Of a DNA stretch of 64,000 nucleotides, positions 24,031 through 32,652 are shown one piece after another (positions within the stretch are counted from its first letter, which is position 1; each line of letters begins with the position of its first letter). The stretch spans positions 496,001-560,000 of the forward strand of contig NZ_JACHZQ010000003.1 in NCBI RefSeq assembly GCF_014193655.1, given 5' to 3'. Both the position numbers and the translations under genes were made by a program. The stretch comes from Rhizobium sp. BK313 (GTDB lineage: Bacteria > Pseudomonadota > Alphaproteobacteria > Rhizobiales > Rhizobiaceae). The notes beneath the pieces were generated by a model, which saw only the letters and a program-made list of their open reading frames with translations, was not told the DNA's origin and ran no database searches.

Positions 24031-25068
24031 ATGACTAAATACAAGCTCGAGTATATTTGGCTCGACGGGTACACCCCTGTACCGAACCTGCGCGGCAAGA
24101 CGCAGATCAAGGAATTTGCTGATTTTCCGAAGCTTGAAGAGCTCCCGCTCTGGGGCTTCGATGGCTCATCGACGATGCAGGCCGAAGGCCGCAGCTCGGA
24201 TTGCGTGCTGAAGCCTGTTGCCGTTTACCCGGACCCGGCCCGCACCAACGGCGCACTCGTCATGTGCGAAGTCATGATGCCGGATGGCGTCACGCCCCAC
24301 GAATCCAACAGCCGCGCCACCATCCTTGACGACGAGGACGCCTGGTTCGGTTTCGAGCAGGAATACTTCTTCTACAAGGACGGCCGTCCGCTCGGCTTCC
24401 CGGAATCCGGCTACCCGGCTCCGCAGGGTCCTTACTACACCGGCGTTGGCTATAAGAATGTCGGCAACGTCGCCCGCCAGATCGTCGAAGAGCATCTCGA
24501 TCTTTGCCTGGCTGCCGGCATCAACCATGAAGGCATCAACGCCGAAGTGGCGAAGGGCCAGTGGGAATTCCAGATTTTCGGCAAGGGCTCCAAGCGCGCT
24601 GCCGACCAGATCTGGATGGCCCGCTACCTGCTGCTGCGTCTCTGCGAAAAGTACGGCATCGACATCGAGTTCCACTGCAAGCCGCTCGGCGACACTGACT
24701 GGAACGGCTCGGGCATGCATTGCAACTTCTCGACCAAGTTCATGCGCGAAGTCGGCGGCAAGGCCTACTTCGAAGCGCTTATGGCTCAGTTCGACAAGAA
24801 CCTTCAGGACCACATCGCCGTCTACGGCCCGGACAACCACATGCGTCTGACCGGCAAGCACGAAACGGCTCCGTGGAACAAGTTCAGCTACGGCGTTGCC
24901 GACCGAGGCGCTTCCATCCGCGTTCCGCATTCCTTCATCAAGAACGACTACAAGGGCTACCTCGAAGATCGTCGTCCTAACTCGCAAGGCGACCCCTACC
25001 AGATCGCTTCGCAGGTTCTGAAGACCATCTCGGAAGTTCCGACCTCGGCTGCTTCGGCTGCTGCTTGA
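24031..25068 (+). CDS. glnII: Glutamine synthetase type II
   Basis: A 345-residue eukaryotic-type (GSII) glutamine synthetase, which makes glutamine from glutamate, ammonia and ATP. Signature segments are YIWLDGYTPVPNLRGKT, LPLWGFDGSSTMQAEG, the substrate motif WFGFEQEYFFYKDGRPLGFP, and NHMRLTGKHETAPWNKFSYGVADRGASIRVP. The glutamate and arginine ligands are in place. GSII lacks adenylylation control; expression is set by NtrC/sigma-54 and by GstI. The ATG at 24031 is used with GAGG at 24021-24024; a TTG four codons earlier is in frame. A strong terminator follows. Confidence 0.97.
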   Translation: MTKYKLEYIWLDGYTPVPNLRGKTQIKEFADFPKLEELPLWGFDGSSTMQAEGRSSDCVLKPVAVYPDPARTNGALVMCEVMMPDGVTPHESNSRATILDDEDAWFGFEQEYFFYKDGRPLGFPESGYPAPQGPYYTGVGYKNVGNVARQIVEEHLDLCLAAGINHEGINAEVAKGQWEFQIFGKGSKRAADQIWMARYLLLRLCEKYGIDIEFHCKPLGDTDWNGSGMHCNFSTKFMREVGGKAYFEALMAQFDKNLQDHIAVYGPDNHMRLTGKHETAPWNKFSYGVADRGASIRVPHSFIKNDYKGYLEDRRPNSQGDPYQIASQVLKTISEVPTSAASAAA

Positions 25069-25105
25069 TCGTTATCGGTCTCGGTCCCCGAGACAAAGAC
25101 AAAAT

Positions 25106-25139
25106 AAAAAAGCGCGGGATTTCGGTCCCGCGCTTTTTT
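25106..25139. terminator. Bidirectional intrinsic terminator after glnII
   Basis: AAAAAAGCGCGGGA pairs with TCCCGCGCTTTTTT around TTTCGG. The A tract on one side and T tract on the other suit both glnII and the converging AhpD-like gene. Confidence 0.92.
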
Positions 25140-25155
25140 GTTCTTGCAATCGTGC

Positions 25156-25617
25156 TTACGCTGCCTTCGCGTCCTTATCGATCGGATGCTGCGAGCGAAA
25201 ACCAACGGCCAGCCGGTTCCAGATATTGATCGCGCCGATCGCGACGGTGATCTTGACGATCTCTTCCTCGCCGAAATGCGGCTTCAGCGCTTCGAAATCC
25301 GCATCCGGTATGCCTGTTTCCGCTATCTTCGTCACCGCATCGACCCAGCCGAGCAGAGCCCGTTCGCGGGCGTCGTAAACCGGCGATTCCCGCCAGACGC
25401 ACATTAGGTTGATCCACTGTTCGCTGAGGCCGTCGTGCCGGGCTTCCTTGACGTGCATGTCGACGCAATAGGCGCAGCCGTTGATCTGCGACGCTCTGAG
25501 CTTGATCAGGTGAATGAAACGGCGCTCCAGGCCTGAGGTCTGCACGAAGTTTTCCAGCGCCGTGACGGCCTTGTAGGACTCCGGCGAAGCCTTGGCGAAG
25601 TTAAAGCGAGGTTGCAT
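25156..25617 (-). CDS. Carboxymuconolactone decarboxylase (AhpD-like) family protein
   Basis: A 153-residue helical protein of the CMD/AhpD superfamily. The redox motif is LRASQINGCAYCVDMHVKEARHDGLS, with the C-x-x-C pair and the downstream histidine used as a proton relay in AhpD. This suggests a peroxide- or thiol-linked role, not decarboxylation of muconolactone. It lies 23 bases after an Rrf2-family regulator gene on the same strand, so the two are probably an operon and the regulator probably controls it. Confidence 0.88.
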   Translation of the reverse strand: MQPRFNFAKASPESYKAVTALENFVQTSGLERRFIHLIKLRASQINGCAYCVDMHVKEARHDGLSEQWINLMCVWRESPVYDARERALLGWVDAVTKIAETGIPDADFEALKPHFGEEEIVKITVAIGAINIWNRLAVGFRSQHPIDKDAKAA

Positions 25618-25640
25618 GGGTCTCTCCTTGGATTTTCGAT

Positions 25641-26141
25641 TTATCGAATGGTTCTGCGTTCATTGAGGGCAAGGAAGGCGCAGCCTCTTGCCGCGATGGC
25701 GCCGTCGTCGCTCTCCGCAAGATCGGCGAGGACATCGGCGATGGTGGTCTTGGCAAGCTCGGCGCGGTACACCCGCTCGGCCGCCAGCATCGCCGCGCTG
25801 ATGCCGCACGGCTTTGCGAAGTATTTTCCGGGCAGCGAGTTCGGCCCGCGCTGGCGGATTTCGGCGCAGCGAAAGGCAGGTGCCGGCCCTTCAACGGCAA
25901 GCACGATATCGAGAAGGGTGATTTTAGCCGGCAAACGCGCCAATCGGTAGCCGCCTTTGGGGCCGGGCACGGTGTCAAGAATGCCAGCGCCGGAGAGCGC
26001 CTGCAGATGTTTCAGCAGATAGCTCACCGATACTCCGTGAAACTCGGCAATCGCCGCCGCCGAAAGCACACCGCCGTCCGACAATCCTGCCAGCATTGCG
26101 ACGCTGTGTATGGCCTGCTCAACGCCTTCCCCAAGTTTCAT
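25641..26141 (-). CDS. Rrf2 family transcriptional regulator
   Basis: A 166-residue Rrf2 protein. The winged helix comprises VLSAAAIAEFHGVSVSYLLKHLQALSGAGILDTVPGPKGGYRLAR, followed by ITLLDIVLAVEG, the family landmark. Cysteines occur near residues 92, 112 and 154. The usual three-cysteine Fe-S cluster spacing (C-x(5-7)-C-x(5-7)-C) is not present, so Fe-S sensing as in IscR or NsrR is not supported. It probably senses thiol or oxidative state and regulates the AhpD-like gene. A dyad at 26158-26182 is a candidate operator shared with the divergent helicase gene. Confidence 0.88.
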   Translation of the reverse strand: MKLGEGVEQAIHSVAMLAGLSDGGVLSAAAIAEFHGVSVSYLLKHLQALSGAGILDTVPGPKGGYRLARLPAKITLLDIVLAVEGPAPAFRCAEIRQRGPNSLPGKYFAKPCGISAAMLAAERVYRAELAKTTIADVLADLAESDDGAIAARGCAFLALNERRTIR

Positions 26142-26157
26142 GGTTTGTCCTTTTCAT

Positions 26158-26182
26158 ATCGTGGATGGTTTTTGTCCATGAT
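26158..26182. promoter_or_regulatory. Candidate Rrf2 operator dyad
   Basis: ATCGTGGA (26158-26165) and TCCATGAT (26175-26182) form a dyad with seven of eight bases symmetric, around a nine-base T-rich spacer. It lies directly upstream of the Rrf2 gene, in the promoter region shared with the helicase gene. Confidence 0.45.
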
Positions 26183-26212
26183 TATCTTAAAAGTCAACAG
26201 GAGATGCCGGGT

Positions 26213-28828
26213 ATGCGACGGATCAACTCGGCGCTGTTGTGCCACCCCGGCCATCCATCGGACTGCGTCATCCTCCACCCCGCTTCCTATCCTCCGCATT
26301 TCGACTACATTTGCCCCGTGGACCAGATCGATTCCGAGCGCCGCCTTGCCTTGCCTGCCCCCTTCATCCGCTGGTTCGCGGAAAAGGGCTGGCAGCCGCG
26401 CGCCCATCAGCTCGAACTGTTGGCCCGCGCCGAGGCTGGCGAGAGCACGCTGCTGATCGCGCCAACCGGGGCAGGCAAGACGTTGGCCGGATTTCTTCCT
26501 TCGCTCACCGACCTGACGCGCCGCGGTAAAATCCCGGCCGGTTCGGCCTTCACCGGCATTCACACGCTCTACATCTCGCCGCTAAAGGCGCTGGCCGTCG
26601 ATATCGAGCGTAACCTGATGAAGCCGGTCACGGAAATGGGGCTGCCGGTCTCTGTCGAAAACCGTACCGGCGATACGCCTGCTGGTAAGCGGCAACGCCA
26701 GAAACTCAATCCGCCGGACATCCTGCTGACGACGCCGGAACAAGTGGCGCTGCTGCTCGCCAATCGCGAGGCGGAGCGTTTCTTCAAGGATTTGAAATAC
26801 ATCGTCCTCGACGAACTGCATTCGCTGGTGACGTCGAAGCGCGGCCACATGCTTTCACTCGGCCTCGCTCGCCTCCGCAAGCTTGCGCCCAATCTGCAAA
26901 CCACCGGTCTGTCGGCAACGGTAGCCGAGCCGATGGACCTGCAGAAATGGCTGGTGGGGCAGGAGGAGGGGGCGGAGCAGCATGCGGGCCTGGTGATGGT
27001 CGACGGTGGCGCCAAGCCCGACATTTCGATCCTTAAGACAGACGAGCATATCCCCTGGTCCGGCCACTCCGCCAAATACGCCATCCCCGATATCTATCGC
27101 GAGCTGAAAGAGCATCGGACGACGCTGCTCTTCGTCAACACGCGTTCGCAGGCGGAAATGCTGTTCCAGGAGCTGTGGTCGGCAAACGACGACAATCTGC
27201 CGATCGCGCTGCATCACGGCTCGCTCGATGTCGGCCAGCGTCGCAGGGTCGAAGCCGCGATGGCCGCCAACAGGCTGCGCGCCGTCGTCGCCACCTCGAC
27301 GCTCGATCTAGGTATCGATTGGGGTGATGTCGATCTCGTCATCCATGTCGGCGCGCCGAAGGGGGCATCGCGCCTTGCCCAGCGCATCGGCCGCGCCAAT
27401 CACCGCATGGACGAGCCGTCCAAGGCGATCCTCGTGCCTGCCAACCGTTTCGAAGTGATGGAATGCCAGGCAGCACTCGATGCCAATTATGTCGGCGCGC
27501 AGGATACGCCGCCGGTCGGTGCCGGCGCGCTCGACGTCCTTGCCCAACATATTCTCGGCATGGCCTGCGCCGAACCCTTCGACATGCTGGAACTCTACGA
27601 CGAGATTCGGAGCGCTTCGCCCTATGCCGACGTATCCTGGGAGACGTTCGAGCGCATCGTCGATTTCGTCGCCACCGGCGGTTATGCCTTGCGCACCTAT
27701 GAGCGTTACGCCCGCATCCGCAAGACGCCGGAGGGCCGCTGGCGTGTCTCCAATCCGCAAGTGGCACAGCAGTACCGCCTGAATCTCGGCACCATCGTCG
27801 AAGAGGCAATGCTGAACATTCGGCTGGTCAAACGCAATGCGCTGGGTTCGCTCGGTCGCGGCGGCGCCCCTCTCGGCAAGGTCGAGGAGTATTTTCTCGA
27901 GCAGCTTTCCCCAGGGGACACGTTTCTGTTCTCCGGCAAAGTGTTGCGTTTCGAGGGCATCCGCGAGAATGAATGCCTGGCCTCGCAGGCCTTCTCCATG
28001 GATCCGAAAATCCCCTCCTACGCCGGCGGCAAGTTTCCGTTGTCCACCTATCTCGCCGATCAGGTGCGCACGATGATCTCCGATCCCGAACGCCGGCATC
28101 GATTGCCGGATCAGGTACGCGACTGGCTCGAGCTGCAGAAGGACAGGTCGTTGCTGCCGAAGCGCGATGAGTTGCTGATCGAGACGTTTCCGCGCGGCAG
28201 CCGCGCCTACATGGTCGCCTATCCCTTCGAAGGACGGTTGGCGCACCAGACGCTTGGCATGCTGTTGACGCGGCGGCTGGAGCGGGCCGGCGCAAAGCCG
28301 ATGGGCTTCGTCGCCACGGACTATTCACTCGGCATTTGGGGGCTGGAGGACATGGGCCTGATGATTGCCAACGGCCGTCTCAGCCTTTCCGATCTCTTCG
28401 ACGAGGATATGCTCGGCGACGATCTCGAAGCCTGGCTCGATGAATCCTTCCTCCTGAAACGCACCTTCCGCAATTGCGCGGTCATTGCCGGCTTGATCGA
28501 GCGTCGTCATCCCGGCAAGGAAAAAACCGGCCGGCAGGTGACGGTGTCGGCCGATCTGATCTATGACGTGCTGCGCAGCCACGAGCCCGATCATATCTTG
28601 ATGCAGGCGACCCGACAGGATGCGGCCACGGGGCTTTTGGACATTGGCCGTCTTGGGGATATGCTGAAGCGAATCAAGGGCCATATCACCCACCGGGCGC
28701 TGGATCACATCTCGCCGCTCGCCGTGCCGGTGATGCTGGAAATCGGCAAGGTGCCCGTGCCGGGCGAGGCTCATGATGTGGTGCTGGCGGAAGCGGCTGA
28801 CGATCTGATCCGCGAGGCGATGGAATAA
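26213..28828 (+). CDS. Ligase-associated DEXH-box DNA helicase (Lhr-like)
   Basis: A helicase of about 871 residues in the Lhr family. Motif I is LLIAPTGAGKTLAGFLP, the Walker B/DEXH box is YIVLDELHSLV, and motif III is GLSATVAEP. Motifs V-VI lie in ATSTLDLGIDWGDVDLVIHVGAPKGASRLAQRIGRANH. The long C-terminal region matches the ligase-associated form that works with PdeM, an exonuclease and an ATP-dependent ligase in DNA damage repair. The ATG at 26213 has AGGAG at 26199-26203. A GTG at 26318 (VDQIDSERRLALP) would give a more usual N-terminus, so the start is uncertain. Confidence 0.92.
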   Translation: MRRINSALLCHPGHPSDCVILHPASYPPHFDYICPVDQIDSERRLALPAPFIRWFAEKGWQPRAHQLELLARAEAGESTLLIAPTGAGKTLAGFLPSLTDLTRRGKIPAGSAFTGIHTLYISPLKALAVDIERNLMKPVTEMGLPVSVENRTGDTPAGKRQRQKLNPPDILLTTPEQVALLLANREAERFFKDLKYIVLDELHSLVTSKRGHMLSLGLARLRKLAPNLQTTGLSATVAEPMDLQKWLVGQEEGAEQHAGLVMVDGGAKPDISILKTDEHIPWSGHSAKYAIPDIYRELKEHRTTLLFVNTRSQAEMLFQELWSANDDNLPIALHHGSLDVGQRRRVEAAMAANRLRAVVATSTLDLGIDWGDVDLVIHVGAPKGASRLAQRIGRANHRMDEPSKAILVPANRFEVMECQAALDANYVGAQDTPPVGAGALDVLAQHILGMACAEPFDMLELYDEIRSASPYADVSWETFERIVDFVATGGYALRTYERYARIRKTPEGRWRVSNPQVAQQYRLNLGTIVEEAMLNIRLVKRNALGSLGRGGAPLGKVEEYFLEQLSPGDTFLFSGKVLRFEGIRENECLASQAFSMDPKIPSYAGGKFPLSTYLADQVRTMISDPERRHRLPDQVRDWLELQKDRSLLPKRDELLIETFPRGSRAYMVAYPFEGRLAHQTLGMLLTRRLERAGAKPMGFVATDYSLGIWGLEDMGLMIANGRLSLSDLFDEDMLGDDLEAWLDESFLLKRTFRNCAVIAGLIERRHPGKEKTGRQVTVSADLIYDVLRSHEPDHILMQATRQDAATGLLDIGRLGDMLKRIKGHITHRALDHISPLAVPVMLEIGKVPVPGEAHDVVLAEAADDLIREAME

Positions 28829-28829
28829 C

Positions 28830-28874
28830 GCATGATCCAAAAAAGTGCGAAGCCGTTTTCGGACAAGATCATGC
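28830..28874. repeat. Palindromic intergenic repeat, RIME-like (copy A)
   Basis: The outer arms GCATGATC (28830-28837) and GATCATGC (28867-28874) enclose an AAAAAGTGCGAAGCCGTTTTC core. The same plan recurs at 29646-29690. It lies one base after the helicase stop and resembles the widespread rhizobial intergenic mosaic elements. Confidence 0.65.
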
Positions 28875-28903
28875 AAAACTAATGACGAGAGTAGACTAAA
28901 TTG

Positions 28904-29644
28904 ATGAACCGCCTGGCGCTTGCGCGAGAAATGAACGGCCAATTCAGGAACGGACTGACGCCCGCATCGGGTGTCGAGACCGCCGTCCAGGGCGTCGCCG
29001 CCGTCTGCGATCCGCTTGGTGCACTCTACCTGCCGGATGCCGGCATCCTCGTCGTCTCTGATCTGCATCTGGAAAAGGGGGCGGCCTTCGCGCGGCGCGG
29101 CATGCTGTTGCCGCCCTATGATACGCTGGCGACGCTGACCGTGCTTTCCGCCGTCATTTCCCGCTACGATCCGAAACTCGTCGTTTCACTCGGAGACAAT
29201 TTCCATGACCGTGTCGGCTCCGAGCATCTGCCGGAGGAATTCCGCAGCCTGATCGTCAATATGGCGCGCGGCCGGGAATGGATCTGGATCAACGGCAACC
29301 ACGATCCGGATGGTACGGTCGATCTGCCCGGTCGCTCCGTCGATGAGATGCACTATGGCGGCTTGACCTTCCGCCACGAACCGAGGGCCGGCCAACAGGC
29401 CGGCGAGATCGCCGGCCACCTGCATCCCTCCGCCACTGTCCGCCGCCGCGACAGATCCGTCCGCCGCCCGTGCTTCGCCACCGACGGCGCGCGCCTGCTG
29501 ATGCCCGCCTTCGGCATCATGACCGGCGGGCTGGACCTGCGCCACAAGGCCATGGCCGGCCTGTTCGACCGGGAAAGTCTGATTGCGCACGTGCTCGGGC
29601 GTGACCGCATCTATTCGGTGCGGTTCGGCAATCTCACGGCTTAA
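28904..29644 (+). CDS. pdeM: Ligase-associated metallophosphoesterase PdeM
   Basis: A 246-residue calcineurin-type phosphoesterase. Metal-site motifs are in order: D-x-H in LVVSDLHLEKGAAFARRG, G-D-N-x-H in VVSLGDNFHD, N-H-D in INGNHDPDG, and G-H-x-H in IAGHLHPS. It is the endonuclease/phosphodiesterase that accompanies the Lhr-type helicase just upstream, in the ligase-associated DNA damage response set. A TTG one codon before the ATG at 28904 is also possible. Palindromic repeats flank the gene on both sides. Confidence 0.92.
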   Translation: MNRLALAREMNGQFRNGLTPASGVETAVQGVAAVCDPLGALYLPDAGILVVSDLHLEKGAAFARRGMLLPPYDTLATLTVLSAVISRYDPKLVVSLGDNFHDRVGSEHLPEEFRSLIVNMARGREWIWINGNHDPDGTVDLPGRSVDEMHYGGLTFRHEPRAGQQAGEIAGHLHPSATVRRRDRSVRRPCFATDGARLLMPAFGIMTGGLDLRHKAMAGLFDRESLIAHVLGRDRIYSVRFGNLTA

Positions 29645-29645
29645 A

Positions 29646-29747
29646 GCATGTCGCGCAAAAGTGTGCAGCGGTCTTGCGGCAACGACATGCGAAAACTGAG
29701 GATCTAAAGCGCAAGGAGCGAATACCAGAGTTCGCGATGCGCTTTAG
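29646..29747. repeat. Mosaic palindromic repeat, RIME-like (copy B, two modules)
   Basis: Module one has arms GCATGTCG (29646-29653) and CGACATGC (29683-29690), with the core AAAAGTGTGCAGCGGTCTTG. Module two has CTAAAGCGC (29704-29712) and GCGCTTTAG (29739-29747), with an inner GCGAA/TTCGC stem. It begins just after the pdeM stop and its end overlaps the stop of the converging reductase gene. Confidence 0.65.
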
Positions 29748-30304
29748 GTCGCTTTCGCGGGCTCGTAGCGCAGGATCACCGCGCCGGTCTTGAGGGGCGT
29801 CGATTCGAGCAGCGTCATTGGAATCTGTTCTCCCGCTGGCTTGAAATGCGGGTTGCCGCTGCCGAGGACGACCGGAACAAGGCAGATGCGGATTTCGTCC
29901 ACCAGTCCCGCTTTCAGAAGCGTATCCGCCACCTCTGCGCTGCCGAAGATGAATATGGTCTTGCCGGGCTCTTCCTTCAGTTTCTTGACTTCGGCGACGA
30001 TGTCGCGAATGACGCGGGTGTTGTTCCACTCCGCCCTGTCCATCGTCCGCGAGGCGGCGATCTTGGCGATGCCGTTCATATAGGTGGCGATCTCGGGGGT
30101 TTCCGTCGCGGTCGGCCAATAGGCGGCCATGCCTTCATAGGTCTTGCGGCCGAAGATCAGCAGATCGCCCTCGTTCCCGAGATCCTTCGCGTAACGCTCG
30201 AGCTCGTCGCCCCAGGCGAGCATATGGAAGTCCAGGTCCCAGGGTTTCGTTCCCTCGAAATAGCCATCCAGGGTCATGAGATTCCAGACAACAAGCTTTC
30301 TCAT
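29744..30304 (-). CDS. Dihydrofolate reductase-like (RibD C-terminal) family protein
   Basis: A 186-residue protein of the RibD C-terminal/DHFR-like fold. It opens with MRKLVVWNLMTLDGYFEG and continues with GDLLIFGRKTYEGMAAYW, then KTIFIFGSAEVADTLLKAGLVDEIRICLVPVVLGSG. These are NADPH-binding and scaffold motifs of the family. The substrate is unknown; such proteins are often called YyaP or riboflavin-deaminase-like. The ATG at 30304 is preferred over an in-frame start 12 codons earlier. It diverges from an HxlR regulator gene, which probably controls it. Confidence 0.87.
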   Translation of the reverse strand: MRKLVVWNLMTLDGYFEGTKPWDLDFHMLAWGDELERYAKDLGNEGDLLIFGRKTYEGMAAYWPTATETPEIATYMNGIAKIAASRTMDRAEWNNTRVIRDIVAEVKKLKEEPGKTIFIFGSAEVADTLLKAGLVDEIRICLVPVVLGSGNPHFKPAGEQIPMTLLESTPLKTGAVILRYEPAKAT

Positions 30305-30346
30305 CGGTCTCCTCCTCTGTGATAACCGTATCATAATCAAAACTGG

Positions 30347-30359
30347 TTGCTAAAAGCAA
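30347..30359. promoter_or_regulatory. Candidate HxlR operator
   Basis: TTGC, five bases, GCAA forms a 13-base dyad midway between the divergent reductase and HxlR genes. The position fits an operator, but the sequence is short. Confidence 0.3.
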
Positions 30360-30415
30360 GTGGTTGAAAGTTAGCGTGACTGGTGGCAAAGTGCAAGCAG
30401 TTTTTGGAGATCCCT

Positions 30416-30919
30416 ATGGACGCGCTTAATCGCTCCGGCTGCCCGATCAATCTCACCCTGGAAATCCTCGGTGACCGCTGGAGCCTGATCATCATCAGGG
30501 ATATCATGTTCGGCAGTCGCCGGCATTTTCGCGAGCTTTTGCAGAACTCGGAGGAGGGGATTGCCTCCAACATCCTCGCCGATCGGCTGAAGCGGCTGGT
30601 GGAGCGCGGGCTTTTGACCCGCGACGACGATCCGACTCATAAGCAGAAGGCCGTCTACAGCCTCACCGAAATGGCGATCGACCTTGTGCCGCTCTTTGCC
30701 CATATGGGCGCCTGGGGCCGCAAGCATCTGCCGGTCTCCGAAGAACTTTCGATCCGGGCGGAGTTGCTGGAAGATGGCGGGCCGAAGCTCTGGGAAGATT
30801 TTATGGATGAGCTGAGGGCGAAGCACCTGGGCAAGGTGTTGCCGCCGGGCACGCCGTCGGTGCTCGGCCGGCTGACGGAAGCCTACCTGGACGTAGTGGA
30901 ACGAAAGAAGAGCGCTTGA
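30416..30919 (+). CDS. HxlR family transcriptional regulator
   Basis: A 167-residue HxlR-type winged-helix regulator. The family core is SGCPINLTLEILGDRWSLIIIRDIMFGSRRHFRELL, followed by EGIASNILADRLKRLVERGLLTR and KAVYSLTEMAIDLVP. The single cysteine near the N-terminus (Cys8) is in the place used for redox sensing by HypR/QorR-type members. The ATG at 30416 follows GGAGA at 30406-30410. It is divergent from the DHFR-like gene and converges with the TIGR02186 gene, the stops being adjacent. Confidence 0.9.
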   Translation: MDALNRSGCPINLTLEILGDRWSLIIIRDIMFGSRRHFRELLQNSEEGIASNILADRLKRLVERGLLTRDDDPTHKQKAVYSLTEMAIDLVPLFAHMGAWGRKHLPVSEELSIRAELLEDGGPKLWEDFMDELRAKHLGKVLPPGTPSVLGRLTEAYLDVVERKKSA

Positions 30920-31729
30920 TCAGCTCTTCCGGAACACGAAGCTCGCCGTCCATCCCGTAATTAGTGCAAGAAGCACCGACAATGCACCGTAAGCGATCGG
31001 CTGGTTATGAGCAGCATCGGTGATGGTCTGTTCGATACCGGTCTTGATGACGCGCAGCGGCAGAGATTTTTCGGTCAGGAATTTGCCGCTCTTGAAGAGA
31101 TAGGCCCGCACCGTATGCACGCCGTTGGGCACGTCGGCCGGGAGCCGCAGTGTCGCCCTGAACAGGCTGGAGCTGACGAAGCGCACGCCGGCCGGATCGC
31201 TTTCATAGAGGCCGCCGACCTCCTGCAGCCGCCGGAATGCCTGTCGAAATTCCGGCACATCGGCGCCGTTGCCGACGAAACCAACCGGGGTCAGCGGAAT
31301 ATGGTCCATGCCGATGCCGCGGTCGTTCAGCTCGAGCGGTGCGGTAATGTTGTCGACGGCACGCGTGCTCGACAACGAATAGGCCTGCGGCACATGCTCG
31401 AAAGTCATCGAGCGGGTGTTGACCCAGATGCCGAAGACCCGTTCCTTCCTGCGCACGGTGGCATTTTCGCGCGGTCCCTCCAGCACGACGACGATGTCGT
31501 ATTGGCCGATCGCCAGGAGCAGTTGGTCGGTGTTGGCAAGTGCGCCGAAGATCGTCAGATCCGCGCCGGTGAAGTCGGAGGTGATGGCGATCTCGCTGGT
31601 CGAGGTGCCGATCTCCATCGTCTCGCGTGCTGTTGTGGAGGTCGTCGGCTGATCCAGCAGCACCTGCGCCTCAGCGCTCAATGGCGCAAGCAGGAGCCCT
31701 GCAGCGAGGATCAGGCTGAAACCTCTCAC
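30920..31729 (-). CDS. TIGR02186-type membrane-anchored periplasmic protein
   Basis: A 269-residue protein. The N-terminal signal peptide is GFSLILAAGLLLAPLSAEAQ; the mature region is beta-rich, and one membrane helix near the C-terminus (IAYGALSVLLALITGWTASFVF) anchors it. It matches the alphaproteobacterial family TIGR02186, which is regularly encoded beside a TauE/SafE permease, as here. Its start overlaps the permease stop by four bases (ATGA). The function is not known; a partner of the sulfonate/sulfite exporter is a reasonable inference. Confidence 0.85.
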   Translation of the reverse strand: MRGFSLILAAGLLLAPLSAEAQVLLDQPTTSTTARETMEIGTSTSEIAITSDFTGADLTIFGALANTDQLLLAIGQYDIVVVLEGPRENATVRRKERVFGIWVNTRSMTFEHVPQAYSLSSTRAVDNITAPLELNDRGIGMDHIPLTPVGFVGNGADVPEFRQAFRRLQEVGGLYESDPAGVRFVSSSLFRATLRLPADVPNGVHTVRAYLFKSGKFLTEKSLPLRVIKTGIEQTITDAAHNQPIAYGALSVLLALITGWTASFVFRKS

Positions 31730-32652
31730 CGGCCCGCTCCTTCGAGCACGACCGAATAGATATCGGCCGGGGTGACCACCAATGCGATCGCCAGGCGCAA
31801 GCCGACGGCAAGCACGAGGAGGCCGAGCAAGGCGCGAAGCTGTTCGCCGCGCAGCTTCTGGCCGACGCGCACTCCATATTGCGCGCCGATAACGCCCGCC
31901 ACCATCAGCAGGAAGGCCAGCACGATATCGACGGAATAGTTGGTTGCGGCCTGGACAACGGTCGTGTAGGCGGTGACGAAGATGATCTGGAATAGCGAGG
32001 TGCCGACGACGACATTGGTCGGGATGCGCAGCAGATAGATCATCGCCGGCACCATGATGAAGCCGCCGCCGACACCCATGACCGACGTCAGGATGCCGAT
32101 GCCGAAGCCAAGGCCGATCACGGGAATGACGCTCAGATAGATCTTCGATTTCTTGAAGCGCATCTTCAGCGGCAGGCGATGCACCCAGCTGTGATGACCC
32201 GGCTTGCGGGGCATGGCGGGCTCATTGCGGGCGGCGCGGCGCATCGCGTTCAGGCTCTCCCACAGCATCAACCCGCCGATCGTGCCGAGAAAGACGACGT
32301 AAAGCAATGAAATGAAGAGGTCGAGCTGACCGATGCGCCTCAGCAGCGAGAAGATCCAGATGCCGAGGGTGGCACCTGTAAGACCACCGATCAGCAGTAC
32401 CGAACCGAGCTTCATGTCGAGCGTGCCGCGGCGAAAATGCGTGATGGCGCCGGAGATCGACGAGGCGACGACCTGGTTGGCGCCGGTGGCGACAGCGACA
32501 ACCGGCGGGATATTGTAGAAGATCAGAAGCGGGGTGATCAGAAAGCCGCCGCCGACGCCGAACATGCCGGAGAGAAACCCAACGGCCGCGCCCATGCCGA
32601 GAATAATGAAGATATTCACCGATAGTTCTGCGATCGGCAGATAGATCGTCAC
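31726..32652 (-). CDS. TauE/SafE family sulfite/anion exporter
   Basis: A 308-residue permease of about eight helices. The two half-repeats carry the family glycine motifs, GMGAAVGFLSGMFGVGGGFLITP near residue 18 and GILTSVMGVGGGFIMVPAMIYLL past the middle. TauE/SafE proteins export sulfite, sulfoacetate or related anions. The start chosen is GTG at 32652 (MTIYLPIAELSVNIF), because the 41 residues encoded upstream look unlike the family; the ribosome site is weak. It is translationally coupled to the TIGR02186 gene. Confidence 0.87.
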   Translation of the reverse strand: MTIYLPIAELSVNIFIILGMGAAVGFLSGMFGVGGGFLITPLLIFYNIPPVVAVATGANQVVASSISGAITHFRRGTLDMKLGSVLLIGGLTGATLGIWIFSLLRRIGQLDLFISLLYVVFLGTIGGLMLWESLNAMRRAARNEPAMPRKPGHHSWVHRLPLKMRFKKSKIYLSVIPVIGLGFGIGILTSVMGVGGGFIMVPAMIYLLRIPTNVVVGTSLFQIIFVTAYTTVVQAATNYSVDIVLAFLLMVAGVIGAQYGVRVGQKLRGEQLRALLGLLVLAVGLRLAIALVVTPADIYSVVLEGAGR

